A stretch of DNA of 64,000 bases from Azospirillum oleiclasticum (GCF_013423485.1 NZ_JABFFR010000020.1:20434-84433); one strand, 5' to 3'; positions 34,704 to 43,774 are shown, counted from the stretch's first letter. Numbers and translations are program-made. The notes: generated by a model not told the origin, from the letters alone.

Positions 34704-35530
34704 CGTGAATCCTCGTGGGACTGGGCGGCATCGTGGCGGAGGAACCCGTCGATGACGCGTGTCGCCGGGGTGATCGGGATGGCAAAGCCGATGCCGCTGT
34801 TGCTGATGACGGACCCGATCACGCTGTCGTTGATGCCGACCAGTTCGCCCTTGAGGTTCACCAAGGCTCCGCCGGAGTTGCCCGGATTGATGGATGCGTC
34901 GGTCTGGATGAGGGCAGTGTCGGGTTCTCCGGGAACTCGCACCCCAAGGCCGCTGACGATCCCGAGCGTCGCCGTCTGGGCGAGACCGAACGGGTTCCCG
35001 ATGGCCACGACGTAATCACCCACACGCAGCTCGTCGGAGTTACCCAGCGGAACCGCAACGAGGTCGCTCGCTTCGACGCGGATCACCGCGATGTCACTGG
35101 CCGCGTCGGCACCGACCAGCAGGGCGGCAAGACGTCGGGTGTCAGCCAGTTGGACCTTGATCACGTCGGCCCCGTCGACAAGGTGGTGGGTGGTGAGAAT
35201 GACGCCGCCGGATGCATCGATGACGATGCCGGAACCCTGATTGAGGAAGTTCCGCTCCTCCGGCCGCACGCGCTTGGGAAGGCCGAACATGCGGCGGAAC
35301 TCGGGGTCGCGCACCAGGGCCATCTCCTCCGCCGAGAGCGGCCCGCTCGCTGCGATGCTGACCACCCCTGGAAGAACCCGTTCCAGCATGGGGGCGAGCG
35401 TGGGCATTCCGTCCCGCGACGTGTTGCCGGCGCTACCCAGGGTGCAAGCGGCCACCAACGACAGCACGGCCACACCGCCGACCATCCATCGGGCCGGCCA
35501 CGCGATGCACCATCCGCTTTGTCGCGGCAT
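34700..35530 (-). CDS. HtrA/DegP-like serine protease without PDZ domain
   Basis: A 276-residue trypsin-fold protease. The N-terminus has a hydrophobic segment ending SLVAAC (Cys29), a likely lipobox, so it may be a lipoprotein facing the periplasm. The catalytic triad is His116 (ILTTHHLVDGAD), Asp146 (SDIAVI) and Ser219 (NPGNSGGAL). The usual PDZ domains are absent; the protein ends soon after the protease fold (GIGFAIPITPATRVIDGFL). It belongs to an operon of three genes read from 35806 leftward, headed by the box at 35861, and probably clears damaged envelope proteins under stress. Confidence 0.85.
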   Translation of the reverse strand: MPRQSGWCIAWPARWMVGGVAVLSLVAACTLGSAGNTSRDGMPTLAPMLERVLPGVVSIAASGPLSAEEMALVRDPEFRRMFGLPKRVRPEERNFLNQGSGIVIDASGGVILTTHHLVDGADVIKVQLADTRRLAALLVGADAASDIAVIRVEASDLVAVPLGNSDELRVGDYVVAIGNPFGLAQTATLGIVSGLGVRVPGEPDTALIQTDASINPGNSGGALVNLKGELVGINDSVIGSVISNSGIGFAIPITPATRVIDGFLRHDAAQSHEDSR

Positions 35531-35554
35531 GTGCCTTGCCTCCTGTGTGCCGCG

Positions 35555-35806
35555 CTAGCGTTCGTCCGGGAACTCATCGTCGCCGATGAGAATGCGGTAG
35601 ACACGCTCGGCCCGGCCGCTCAGCGAGCGGCGGACTTCCGACACGACATCGTCGCTCAGGCTGTACCACGCGAAGGCCTCGGCCAACTCCTCCGGATTGG
35701 CTCCCGCGTCCAGAATGGCGACGACACTGGCAGCGTCGATACGTCCGACCGTAGCAATGATATCGTCGTAGGTCAGAGGTCGCGGAGATGAAGCGGATGC
35801 CGTCAT
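35555..35806 (-). CDS. Small acidic protein heading the HtrA operon, function unknown
   Basis: An 83-residue helical protein (MTASASSPRPLTYDDIIATV at the start, FAWYSLSDDVVSEVRRSL later). The ATG has GGAGGTCACC upstream, and the TTAACC-type box lies 54 bp before it, so it is the first gene of the operon with the protease. No family is recognised. An upstream GTG-type start at 35818 would destroy the ribosome site and is unlikely. Confidence 0.65.
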   Translation of the reverse strand: MTASASSPRPLTYDDIIATVGRIDAASVVAILDAGANPEELAEAFAWYSLSDDVVSEVRRSLSGRAERVYRILIGDDEFPDER

Positions 35807-35860
35807 GGTGACCTCCACACAAAGCCGACACCATTAGACAACGGTTCCACGGGAGTGCGG

Positions 35861-35874
35861 TTAACCCAGGTTAA
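35861..35874 (-). promoter_or_regulatory. Box 3 of the TTAACCYGGRTTAA family
   Basis: TTAACCCAGGTTAA, a perfect palindrome, 54 bp before the 35806 start codon. On the minus strand a -10 element TCTAAT begins after exactly 22 bp, the spacing expected of a class II Crp/Fnr-activated promoter. Confidence 0.82.
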
Positions 35875-36151
35875 AGCGCCGCCTTTGGTTGGCGTGAGAA
35901 GCGTGAATGGATCGATGCCTGCAATGGGGTGCCGCCAGCAACACACGCCCGTCGGCTACCAACCGACCATAGCCGTTGCGCGAACACCCCGTGCCCGGGA
36001 GGGTTGTAATTTACTTTTAGTTGTTAAGTGCCCTGTCAAAGACGCCTTCTCCCCACCGTTTGGCCGAGGTAGAAGTTCCGAGGTCCGCCACCCATGGTGC
36101 GGCCGTCGGTTCGCCCGCTCTCGCGCAAGCGCAAAGCCCAAGCGGATCGGC

Positions 36152-37024
36152 TCAGTGGACCATGAAGACGGAACAGCCGGGCGCGTTGTTCGTCATATAG
36201 CGGGTGACACCGCCGAGGATCATCTCGCGGATTCGGGTGTGGCCATAGCCGCCCATCACCAGGAGCCCGGCGCCCAGTTCCGCCGCCCCATCCGCCAGGG
36301 CTTCGCCCACCGAACGGCCCTGGCGTTCGATCGGCCGGACGAGCGCGTCGATGCCGTGCCACGACAGGTGCTCGGCGAGGCGGGCGGCTTCACCCGGCAT
36401 CGTGGACCGGCCAACACCATCCTCGGATACCGTCAGCACCGTTACCGTCGTGGCGATGCGCAAGAGGGGCAACGCGGCGCCCACCGCCCGTACGGAGCTG
36501 GGGCTGCCGTTCCAGGCAACGGCGACCAACCGCAATCCGTCCGCCACGGCGTTCGGAGCGGCCAGGACCAGCGGTCGCCCGGTCTCGAACAGACCAGTCT
36601 CGACGAACGAGACACGGGACGGGTTCGTCGGTGCCTGGCACAGGACAATCAGGTCGGCATAGCGGCCCTCCTGCACCAAAATCCGGTCCGGCCGGCCCGT
36701 CAATTCCCTCCACCAGGCGGTGATCACCTCTCCGCCTCGCGACCGCTCCACCTGCTCCGCGCCGGCCTGGGACGCCAACCGGTGGAAGGCGCTGCGGGCG
36801 TTCTCCGCCGCTTCGCGCAGCATGCGGTCGGACTCCTCCAATATGCCGGCGATCATGTCCGCGGTCAGGCCCGAACCTGCCAGCGGAGCACTCTGCCGCG
36901 GATCCCATCGGGCGTGCAACGCTTCCACATGCGCTCCGAAGGGACGGGCGAGACTGAACGCGACGGAAAGCGCAGGGTCGTCCAGCGGCGACCCATCGAC
37001 GGGCACCAGAACGTGCTTGATCAT
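36152..37024 (-). CDS. Universal stress protein, tandem Usp domains
   Basis: A 290-residue protein with two UspA-like domains. The first begins MIKHVLVPVDGSPLDDPALS; the second begins LRLVAVAWNGSPSSVRAVG and ends with the nucleotide-binding pattern MGGYGHTRIREMILGGVTRY. Only the second domain has the complete ATP-binding glycines. GGAGG precedes the ATG at 37024. It is divergent from hsp20, sharing the box at 37096-37109, 71 bp upstream. Such double Usp proteins are typical of hypoxia and stationary-phase survival. Confidence 0.9.
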   Translation of the reverse strand: MIKHVLVPVDGSPLDDPALSVAFSLARPFGAHVEALHARWDPRQSAPLAGSGLTADMIAGILEESDRMLREAAENARSAFHRLASQAGAEQVERSRGGEVITAWWRELTGRPDRILVQEGRYADLIVLCQAPTNPSRVSFVETGLFETGRPLVLAAPNAVADGLRLVAVAWNGSPSSVRAVGAALPLLRIATTVTVLTVSEDGVGRSTMPGEAARLAEHLSWHGIDALVRPIERQGRSVGEALADGAAELGAGLLVMGGYGHTRIREMILGGVTRYMTNNAPGCSVFMVH

Positions 37025-37095
37025 GGCATCCTCCCGAAGCTCAGGGGTGTGCCGCCCCATCACCGGCAGCGTGCACCGTGGAAACGGCTCCGGCA

Positions 37096-37109
37096 TTGAT
37101 CCACGTTAA
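37096..37109. promoter_or_regulatory. Box 4, hybrid TTGAT/GTTAA form, between usp and hsp20
   Basis: TTGATCCACGTTAA. The left half is the standard Fnr half-site TTGAT and the right half is GTTAA as in the other boxes, which ties the family to Crp/Fnr operators. It lies 71 bp before usp (minus) and 76 bp before hsp20 (plus) and may serve both. Confidence 0.65.
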
Positions 37110-37185
37110 CGTCCGCACCTCGGCAACGTGGTTGAAGAGGTCCCGCGCCTTCGCAGTGGAACCCTACACGCATGGAGGAACAGCC

Positions 37186-37740
37186 ATGGCTGACACGAAT
37201 CTTGCCGAAAGGCCGAAGCAGCAGGTTTCGAGCACCGGTGCGGCCGCGACGGAGTTGGCCGAACGCAGCCGCCACCCATTCCTGACGCTGCGCGACGAGT
37301 TCGACCGGTTGTTCGACGAAGCGTCGACTTTGTTCCGTCTGCCCTGGAGCCGGCGGCAGCCGTTCGACCTGGAACCGATGCTTCGCCTTGGCGGCGATGC
37401 CGGTGCCATCATTCCGCCGGCCGACGTCGAGGAGACCGAGGGCGAGTACCGCGTGGTTCTGGATGTGCCCGGACTCGACGAGACGAACGTCGAGGTCGGT
37501 GTGCAGGACGATGTCCTGTCCATTCGCGCGGAGAAGCGGGAGGAGAGCGAGGAGAAGGACAAGAACCGCTACCTCTCCGAACGGCGTTACGGGGTCTGCG
37601 CGCGGACCTTCCGGTTGCCGGCCAACGTGGACCGCGAGCGCATCGCCGCTGGCATGAAGAACGGGGTGCTCACCATCACCCTGCCCAAGAGCGAGCCGAG
37701 CAAACCATCCAAGCGCAACATCCCGGTGAGCAAGGTGTGA
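37186..37740 (+). CDS. Small heat-shock protein Hsp20 (alpha-crystallin domain)
   Basis: A 184-residue Hsp20. The N-terminal region has FLTLRDEFDRLFDEASTLFR. The alpha-crystallin domain spans about residues 83-175 with ADVEETEGEYRVVLDVPGLD, VLSIRAEKREE, an RTFRLPANVD strand and the family motif GMKNGVLTITLPK. The C-terminal KRNIPV is the IxI-type oligomerisation motif. It is an ATP-independent holdase that protects unfolding proteins. GGAGG lies 7 bp before the ATG. A strong hairpin follows the gene. Confidence 0.92.
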   Translation: MADTNLAERPKQQVSSTGAAATELAERSRHPFLTLRDEFDRLFDEASTLFRLPWSRRQPFDLEPMLRLGGDAGAIIPPADVEETEGEYRVVLDVPGLDETNVEVGVQDDVLSIRAEKREESEEKDKNRYLSERRYGVCARTFRLPANVDRERIAAGMKNGVLTITLPKSEPSKPSKRNIPVSKV

Positions 37741-37748
37741 TACCGCGC

Positions 37749-37779
37749 CCGCGGCCGGCGTAGAAGACGCCGGCCGCGG
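37749..37779 (+). terminator. Long GC hairpin after hsp20
   Basis: A perfect 13-bp stem CCGCGGCCGGCGT / ACGCCGGCCGCGG with a 5-base loop, starting 8 bp after the hsp20 stop. Only two T residues follow, so it may act as a terminator or as an mRNA-protecting structure separating hsp20 from the next gene. Confidence 0.7.
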
Positions 37780-37870
37780 TTCGGGCGTGGGATGCGGTTC
37801 GCGCGTGCGGCGGTGGCCGGATCGATCGCCGCCGCCCCGACGCGGCGCCTCTTCTCGAAGGATCAGGACG

Positions 37871-39232
37871 ATGACAACGGCTTCCGGCGATCCATGCGAT
37901 GGGGACAGCCTCCTGCTCACGGACTTCTACGAACTGGCGATGCTGCACGCCTACATCGATCACGGGATGACCGGTGGCGCGTCGTTCGAGCTGTTCGTCC
38001 GCAAACTCCCGCCGGGCCGCAACTTCCTGATCGCGGCCGGGCTGGAACAGGCGCTCGACTTCCTGGAGCACGCCCGCTTCACGGCCGACGACATCGCCTG
38101 GCTGCGGGAACACGCCAACCTCTCCGACACCGCGCTGCAAGCGCTCGCCGACTTCCGCTTCATGGGCGACGTCGACGCATTGCCGGAGGGAACGGTCTTC
38201 TTCGCCCATGAACCACTGCTCCGCGTCACCGCCAGCCTGCCGGTGGCGCAACTGCTCGAGACTCGTCTGATCAACCTCGTCCACTTCCAGACCGTCGTCG
38301 CCTCGAAGGCCGCAAGGTTGGTGCTGGCCGCCCGTGGCCGGCCGCTGGTGGACTTCGGGCTGCGGCGTGCGCATGGCGCGGAAGCGGGTCTGCTGGCGGC
38401 GCGCGCAAGCTGGCTGGCCGGGTTCGCGGGAACGGCAACGGCACTGGCCGCGCGCCGCTTCGGCATCCCGGTCGTGGGCACGATGGCGCATTCCTTCGTC
38501 CAGGCGCACGAACGGGAATCGGCAGCCTTCGTGAATTTCGCCCGGTCCCGTCCCGGCAACCTCGTCCTGCTGCTCGACACCTATGACACGGAGACGGCAG
38601 CGCGCAAGGCGGTGGCACTTGCACACGGGCTCTCGGCCGAAGGCATCGAACTGGCCGGCGTGCGGCTCGACAGCGGCGACCTGGAGGCGCTGTCCTGGCG
38701 GGTGCGGTCCATCCTCGACGCGGGCGGCCTGACCGGCACACGCATCATCGCAAGCGGTGGGCTGGACGAGGAGTCGGTCGCCAAACTGGTGGAGGCGGAC
38801 ACCCCCATCGACAGCTTCGGCGTCGGCACCAGTCTCACCACCTCCAGCGACGCGCCGGCGCTCGACTGCGCCTACAAGCTTGTGGAGTACGATGGACGGC
38901 CGCGGCGCAAGCGGTCCCCGGGCAAGCAGACATGGCCCGGGCGCAAGCAGGTCTTCCGGCTCCACGGAATCGACGGCCGCATCGCTGCCGACCGGCTCAC
39001 AACCGCGGACGCGCGGGAGCCGGGACGCCCCATGCTGGTGCCGGTGATGCGTGGTGGACACCGCCTGTTCCCTTCACCCGACCTGGCCAACATCCGCCGC
39101 TACGCTGCTACGCAGCTGGCAAGCCTGCCGAACCCTCTCCGCAGCCTGAGCCGTCACGCTACCCTGACGGTGGAGATCGCTCCTGAGTTGCATCGGCTGG
39201 CCGAGGAGGCCGACCGGATCGGGGAAGGGTGA
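37871..39232 (+). CDS. pncB: Nicotinate phosphoribosyltransferase
   Basis: A 453-residue NAPRTase. The N-terminal DFYELAMLHAYIDHG, followed by SFELFVRKLPPGRNFLIAAG, is the family signature. The core DFGLRRAHGAEAG and GTMAHSFVQAHE carry the phosphoribosyl and nicotinate sites, and LDTYDTETAARKAV, VRLDSGDLEAL and FGVGTSL complete the barrel. It makes nicotinate mononucleotide, the salvage entry to NAD. Its place among redox and stress genes suggests a need to restore NAD during energy limitation. The ATG at 37871 has AGGA upstream; earlier starts in the frame lack a ribosome site. Confidence 0.92.
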   Translation: MTTASGDPCDGDSLLLTDFYELAMLHAYIDHGMTGGASFELFVRKLPPGRNFLIAAGLEQALDFLEHARFTADDIAWLREHANLSDTALQALADFRFMGDVDALPEGTVFFAHEPLLRVTASLPVAQLLETRLINLVHFQTVVASKAARLVLAARGRPLVDFGLRRAHGAEAGLLAARASWLAGFAGTATALAARRFGIPVVGTMAHSFVQAHERESAAFVNFARSRPGNLVLLLDTYDTETAARKAVALAHGLSAEGIELAGVRLDSGDLEALSWRVRSILDAGGLTGTRIIASGGLDEESVAKLVEADTPIDSFGVGTSLTTSSDAPALDCAYKLVEYDGRPRRKRSPGKQTWPGRKQVFRLHGIDGRIAADRLTTADAREPGRPMLVPVMRGGHRLFPSPDLANIRRYAATQLASLPNPLRSLSRHATLTVEIAPELHRLAEEADRIGEG

Positions 39233-39348
39233 GATACCGTCACGCTGTGCCAGCCCTGATTCAGGCAGTCGTAGAAGGTTTCGAGACGTGCGTTTCGGCA
39301 GACGCAGGTGAGGCATCCGCCCCGGCCCACGGCAAAGCCGCTGATGAC

Positions 39349-39557
39349 ATGACGGGAAGGACGCACCCTGCAGCCGCCCTGACCGCCCTGGCCCTCGCCC
39401 TGGGGGGTGGTGCTGCCGTCGCCGGTGTACGCTGCGGAGGACGTGATCGGGAGCCTGCCCTTCGGCATTCTCTTCACGCAGCCCACGGACACCCTCGCCG
39501 ACATAGTCATCAACATTGCCGAGCAGGCATACGCCCGCCGCCCTAACCCAGGTTAAG
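39349..39557 (+). pseudogene. Small secreted-protein gene split by a frameshift at a run of six G
   Basis: The ATG at 39349 begins a signal-like MTGRTHPAAALTALALALG. At the run of six G (39402-39407) the sensible reading moves to the next frame: VVLPSPVYAAED, then VIGSLPFGILFTQPTDTLAD and IVINIAEQAYARRP, ending at a stop in the box at 39543. With five G the two parts join into one exported protein of about 66 residues with an AxA-like cleavage site. It could be a sequencing error, a recent loss, or slippage-based switching. The ribosome site is weak. Function unknown. Confidence 0.5.
39543..39556 (+). promoter_or_regulatory. Box 5 of the TTAACCYGGRTTAA family
   Basis: CTAACCCAGGTTAA, 74 bp before the start at 39631. 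One mismatch from a perfect palindrome. It would drive the hypothetical-glgP-groEL-ybhB group. Any -10 element 22 bp on (CACCAT) is weak. Confidence 0.7.
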
Positions 39558-39630
39558 GCGAACGGCGCCATCGACGGCCACCATCCCCGCAGAACCCCCT
39601 TTTCAACCGGTTCTCCAGGGAGCGAGCGTG

Positions 39631-39906
39631 ATGACACACACCGATATCGACCTCTTGAGGGAGCGGGCGGAGCACCAGATCGTGGCCGATGCCTTGGCCT
39701 CGGTCCGTCTGTTCCATGCGCTCTACGGACAGGGCGAGCAGACGCGGGAATGGATCGCCGAGCTGTCGCGGGCGCTCTACCGCATGGGCTGCGGCGAGCG
39801 GGCGCCTGAGCGGGAGTCGATCCTGGCGAACGCCGCCGACGCCATCGCCAGGACCTATCTCCGCCGCCCGGCCCGCGAGTTGGAGTGGCCCCAGCCGGGG
39901 GCCTAG
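39631..39906 (+). CDS. Small helical protein upstream of glucan phosphorylase
   Basis: A 91-residue protein (MTHTDIDLLRERAEHQIVAD at the start, then LYGQGEQTREWIAELSRALY). It is predicted helical, without a known domain. It starts 74 bp after a TTAACC-type box and ends 6 bp before glgP, so it is the first gene of that operon. Position suggests an accessory role in glycogen use. A GTG directly before the ATG is an alternative start. Confidence 0.65.
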   Translation: MTHTDIDLLRERAEHQIVADALASVRLFHALYGQGEQTREWIAELSRALYRMGCGERAPERESILANAADAIARTYLRRPARELEWPQPGA

Positions 39907-39912
39907 ACCGAC

Positions 39913-41601
39913 ATGGTCGCGGCCTTCACCCAGCGCTGCCGCATCGCCTACTTCTCCATGGAAATCGCGCTGCAGCCGGAGATCCACAGCTACGCCGGCG
40001 GCCTGGGTATCCTGGCCGGAGACACGGTGCGGTCCTGCGCCGACCTGGAGCTGCCGGTGGTCTTCGTCACGTTGATCAGCCGGAACGGTTACCTGCGGCA
40101 GGTCATCGACGCCGACGGCCGCCAGGGCGAACAGCCCGATCCATGGGAACCGGAACGCTGGGCCCAGCCGCTGGGGGCCAAGGTGGCGGTCTCCATCGAG
40201 GGGCGCGACGTCTGGGTCCGTCCGTGGCTCTACCGGCACCGGGGCACGCTGGGCTACGAGGTGCCAGTCGTCCTGCTGGACACGGCGCTCGACGAGAACG
40301 ATCCGGAGGACCGCGCGATCACGGGCACCCTGTACGGTGGGGATGACGCCTACCGCCTGAAGCAGGAGGTCGCGCTGGGCATTGGCGGCTTCCGCCTGCT
40401 GCGCGCGCTGGGCTTCGAGATCGAGACCTACCACATGAACGAGGGGCATTCCGCCCTGCTGGCCCTGCAGCTCCTGAACGACCAGCGCCACGCCGACGGC
40501 CGTCTGACGGAGGGCGGCGCCCACGATCCGGAGCCGGCGCGGCAGCGCTGCGTCTTCACCACCCACACGCCGGTGGAGGCGGGGCACGACCGCTTCCCCT
40601 ACGATCTCGTGGAACGGACGCTGGGAACGGGAGCGGATGTCGAGGCGCTGAAGGCCTTCGCCGGCACCGATTGCCTGAACATGACGCGGCTGGCGCTGAA
40701 CCTCAGCGGCTACGTCAACGGCGTCGCCAAGCGGCACGCCGAGATCTCCCGGCACATGTTCCCCGGCTACCGCGTCCATGCCATCACCAACGGCGTGCAT
40801 GTGGAGACCTGGACCTGCGAGAGCATCGCGCAACTCTACCAGACGTCTTTCCCCCAGTGGCGCCACGAGCCCGAGGTGCTGGTGCGCGCCGATACGCTGG
40901 ACGACGCCGCGGTGTGGTCGGCGCACGAGACGGCCAAGCGCGCCCTGCTCGACCGGGTCGAGGCGCTCACCGGTGCGGCGTTGGCGCCGGACGTCCTCAT
41001 GTTGGGCTTCGCCCGGCGGATGACCGGCTACAAGCGCCCCGACCTGATCTTCAGCAACCTCGACCGTCTGCGTGCCCTCGCGCGCGGCCATCCGTTCCAG
41101 ATACTGGTCGCCGGCAAGGCGCACCCGCGCGACGAGGTGGGAAAGCGCGCGATCGAGGCGCTGCACCATTGCGCGCGGGACTTGGCGGGGGACGTTCCCG
41201 TCGTCTTCCTGCCCGGTTACGACATGGAACTGGCACGCTTCCTCACCTCCGGCTGCGACGTGTGGCTGAACACGCCGCTGCCGCCGCTGGAGGCGTCCGG
41301 CACCAGCGGCATGAAGGCGGCGCTGAATGGCGTGCTGAACCTCAGCGTGCTCGACGGGTGGTGGATGGAGGCCTGCATCGACGGCGTCACCGGCTGGGCC
41401 ATCGGCGACGCCGACCTCGGCACGGCGGCCGACGATGCGGAGGACCTCTACCACAAGCTGGAATCCGAGGTGCTGCCGCTCCACCGCAACGACCGCGCCC
41501 GTTGGATCTGGATGATGAAACAGTCGATCAGCAAGATCGCCAGCCACTTCAACAGCCAGCGCATGATGCGCCGCTACGCGGCGGAGGCCTATCTGCGCTG
41601 A
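39913..41601 (+). CDS. glgP: Alpha-glucan phosphorylase (short form)
   Basis: A 562-residue GT35 phosphorylase of the short alpha-glucan family. It starts with IAYFSMEIALQPEIHSYAGG. Later motifs are HMNEGHSALLAL, FTTHTPVEAGHDRF, ITNGVHVETW, and the PLP site EASGTSGMKAALNG with Lys468. It releases glucose-1-phosphate from glycogen without spending ATP, an advantage when respiration is limited. GlgX at 31844 supplies the debranching step. It sits between a small gene and groEL in one transcription unit under box 5. Confidence 0.92.
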   Translation: MVAAFTQRCRIAYFSMEIALQPEIHSYAGGLGILAGDTVRSCADLELPVVFVTLISRNGYLRQVIDADGRQGEQPDPWEPERWAQPLGAKVAVSIEGRDVWVRPWLYRHRGTLGYEVPVVLLDTALDENDPEDRAITGTLYGGDDAYRLKQEVALGIGGFRLLRALGFEIETYHMNEGHSALLALQLLNDQRHADGRLTEGGAHDPEPARQRCVFTTHTPVEAGHDRFPYDLVERTLGTGADVEALKAFAGTDCLNMTRLALNLSGYVNGVAKRHAEISRHMFPGYRVHAITNGVHVETWTCESIAQLYQTSFPQWRHEPEVLVRADTLDDAAVWSAHETAKRALLDRVEALTGAALAPDVLMLGFARRMTGYKRPDLIFSNLDRLRALARGHPFQILVAGKAHPRDEVGKRAIEALHHCARDLAGDVPVVFLPGYDMELARFLTSGCDVWLNTPLPPLEASGTSGMKAALNGVLNLSVLDGWWMEACIDGVTGWAIGDADLGTAADDAEDLYHKLESEVLPLHRNDRARWIWMMKQSISKIASHFNSQRMMRRYAAEAYLR

Positions 41602-41670
41602 CCGCACAGACAGTTGGGCGAAGGGGACTTGCGCCACGGCGCCGACGGCCACTTCAGGGGAGGATGGACG

Positions 41671-43293
41671 ATGACAGCGAAAGACGTCCGCTTTTCGACC
41701 GAAGCGAGGGAAAGGATGCTGCGCGGCGTGGAGATCCTCGCCGACGCCGTCAAGGCCACGCTGGGTCCCCGCGGCCGCAACGTGCTGATCGAGCGGGAGT
41801 TCGGTCCGCCCCGCATCTCCAAGGACGGCGTCACCGTGGCCGAGGAAATCGAGCTTCCCGACCGGTTCGAGAACATGGGGGCCCGCATGGTGTGCGAGGT
41901 CGCCACCAGGACCAGCACCGACGCCGGCGACGGCACGACCACCGCCACCGTGCTGGCCCAGGCCATCCTGCGCGAAGGCACGAAGGCGGTGGCTGGCGGA
42001 CTGAATCCAATGGACCTCAAACGCGGCATCGACACGGCCGTCGAGGCGGTCGTCGGGGACATCCGGGCGCGCTCCCGGACCGTGTCCACCGCCGGGGAGA
42101 TCGCGCAGGTCGGCACGATCTCGGCCAACGGGGAGCGCGAAATCGGGGATCTGCTGGCCCGCGCCATGGGACGGGTCGGGCATCGGGGCGTCATCACCGT
42201 GGAGGAGGCGAAGGGGACGGGGACCGAACTGGACGTGGTGGAGGGCCTGCGCATCGACAGTGGCTATCTCTCCCCCTACTTCATCACCGACGCCGACGCC
42301 ATGACGGCGGAACTGGAGGACGTCCTGATCCTTCTGCACGAGACGACGTTGTCCAGCGTGCAGCCGCTCCTGCCCCTTCTGGAATCGGTGATGAAGTCCG
42401 GACGCCCGCTGCTGATCGTGGCGGAGACCGTGGAAGGGGAGGCGCTGGCCACGCTCGTGATCAACAAGCTCCGCGGCGGGCTGAAGGCCTGCGCGGTCAG
42501 GGCACCCGGCTTCGGCGACCGCCGCCGGGCGATGTTGGAGGACATCGCCGTCGTCACGGGCGGCCATCTCGTTTCCGCAGACCTGGGCATCGCGCTTGAA
42601 GGCGTCACCATCGACATGCTGGGCAAGGCGCGGCGCGTGCGCGTGGACAAGGAGTCGACGACCATCATCGACGGTGCCGGCGCCAAGGACACGATCGAGG
42701 CCCGCTGCGGACAAATCCGACGATTGGCCGAAGAGGCCGCCTCGGACCACGACCGCGAGGCGCTGCGGGAGCGCGTCGGCGCGTTGACCGGCGGCGTGGC
42801 GGTGATCCGCGTCGGCGGTGCGACCGAGACCGAGGTGAAGGAGCGCAAGGACCGGGTCGAGGACGCGATGAACGCCACCCGTGCCGCGGTGGAGGAAGGG
42901 ATCGTCGCCGGTGGTGGTGCCGCTCTGCTCTATGCGACACGCGCGCTCGGCGGCATCCGTCCCGGCAACGACGACCAGCGCGTCGGCATCGGAATCGTCC
43001 GCCACGCACTGGAAGCACCGATCCGCCAGATCGCCGCCAACGCCGGCGTCGATGGGTCGGTGATCGTCGGCCGGCTGCTGGAACAGAACGACACCGATTA
43101 TGGCTACGATGCCCAGGCGGACGAGTGCTGCAATCTGGTGGAGAGGGGGATCATCGACCCCACCAAGGTCGTGCGCATCGCCCTACAGGACGCCGCATCG
43201 GTTGCGGGGCTGCTGATCACCACCGAGGTGATGATCGCCGCCCGCCCCGGGCCGACGCCCGACGCGTTCGACGCGGATGGAACCGGGCGTTGA
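41671..43293 (+). CDS. groEL: GroEL-type chaperonin (additional copy)
   Basis: A 540-residue Hsp60. It has KATLGPRGRNVLIE, ISKDGVTVAEEIEL, the nucleotide motif DAGDGTTTATVLA, and EGIVAGGGAALLYA near the end. No groES lies beside it, and the C-terminus (RPGPTPDAFDADGTGR) lacks the usual GGM repeats. This marks it as an extra, conditionally expressed copy rather than the housekeeping chaperonin. GGAGG lies 7 bp before the ATG at 41671. It follows glgP by 69 bp under box 5. Confidence 0.92.
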   Translation: MTAKDVRFSTEARERMLRGVEILADAVKATLGPRGRNVLIEREFGPPRISKDGVTVAEEIELPDRFENMGARMVCEVATRTSTDAGDGTTTATVLAQAILREGTKAVAGGLNPMDLKRGIDTAVEAVVGDIRARSRTVSTAGEIAQVGTISANGEREIGDLLARAMGRVGHRGVITVEEAKGTGTELDVVEGLRIDSGYLSPYFITDADAMTAELEDVLILLHETTLSSVQPLLPLLESVMKSGRPLLIVAETVEGEALATLVINKLRGGLKACAVRAPGFGDRRRAMLEDIAVVTGGHLVSADLGIALEGVTIDMLGKARRVRVDKESTTIIDGAGAKDTIEARCGQIRRLAEEAASDHDREALRERVGALTGGVAVIRVGGATETEVKERKDRVEDAMNATRAAVEEGIVAGGGAALLYATRALGGIRPGNDDQRVGIGIVRHALEAPIRQIAANAGVDGSVIVGRLLEQNDTDYGYDAQADECCNLVERGIIDPTKVVRIALQDAASVAGLLITTEVMIAARPGPTPDAFDADGTGR

Positions 43294-43328
43294 CCGGCTC
43301 CGATGACCGCGACAACAGGAGGAACCCT

Positions 43329-43772
43329 ATGCGACTGGCCAGCCAGGCTTTCGAGGACGGGGAGCGCATCCCCCACCGCTTCACCTGCGAGGGCGAGGAC
43401 GAGCCGCCACCGCTGGAATGGACCAACGTGCCGCCCGGCACCATGAGCTTCGCGATCGTCTGCTCCGACCCGGACGCGCCATCCGGCACCTTCCGGCACT
43501 GGGCCGTCTACGACATCCCCGGGAATGTCCGGCACCTGCCCGATCGCGCCCATACCGGCCTCAAGGAGGCGGTGAACGACTTCGGCCGGCTGGGCTACCG
43601 GGGCCCCTGCCCGCCCGTCGGGCATGGACTCCACCGCTACCGGTTCCGGCTCTACGCGTTGGATGTCCCAACGCTGGTGCCGAGCCCCCATCCGCCGTGC
43701 CGGGAGGTGGAACACGCCGCGCACCAACACACCCTCGGCACGGCCGAACTTGTCGGCCTGTTCGGGCGATAG
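43329..43772 (+). CDS. YbhB/YbcL family Raf-kinase-inhibitor-like protein
   Basis: A 147-residue PEBP-fold protein. Family motifs are FTCEGEDEPPPLEW, VCSDPDAPSGTFRHWAVYDI (ligand-pocket DPDAP and HW) and YRGPCPPVGHGLHRYRFRLY. Bacterial members are cytoplasmic or periplasmic and their ligand is not settled. It begins 35 bp after groEL with AGGAGGAACC before the ATG and is the last gene of the box 5 operon. Confidence 0.88.
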   Translation: MRLASQAFEDGERIPHRFTCEGEDEPPPLEWTNVPPGTMSFAIVCSDPDAPSGTFRHWAVYDIPGNVRHLPDRAHTGLKEAVNDFGRLGYRGPCPPVGHGLHRYRFRLYALDVPTLVPSPHPPCREVEHAAHQHTLGTAELVGLFGR

Positions 43773-43774
43773 CG

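Noticed and set aside
36010..36030. TTAAGTGCCCTGTCAA as another regulatory box
   Set aside because: The spacing between half-sites differs and the core CC/GG is absent; it also lies downstream of the genes nearby.
39553..43005. A minus-strand frame of 1150 codons across glgP and groEL
   Set aside because: Shadow of two well-identified genes; its composition is typical of antisense GC-rich DNA.
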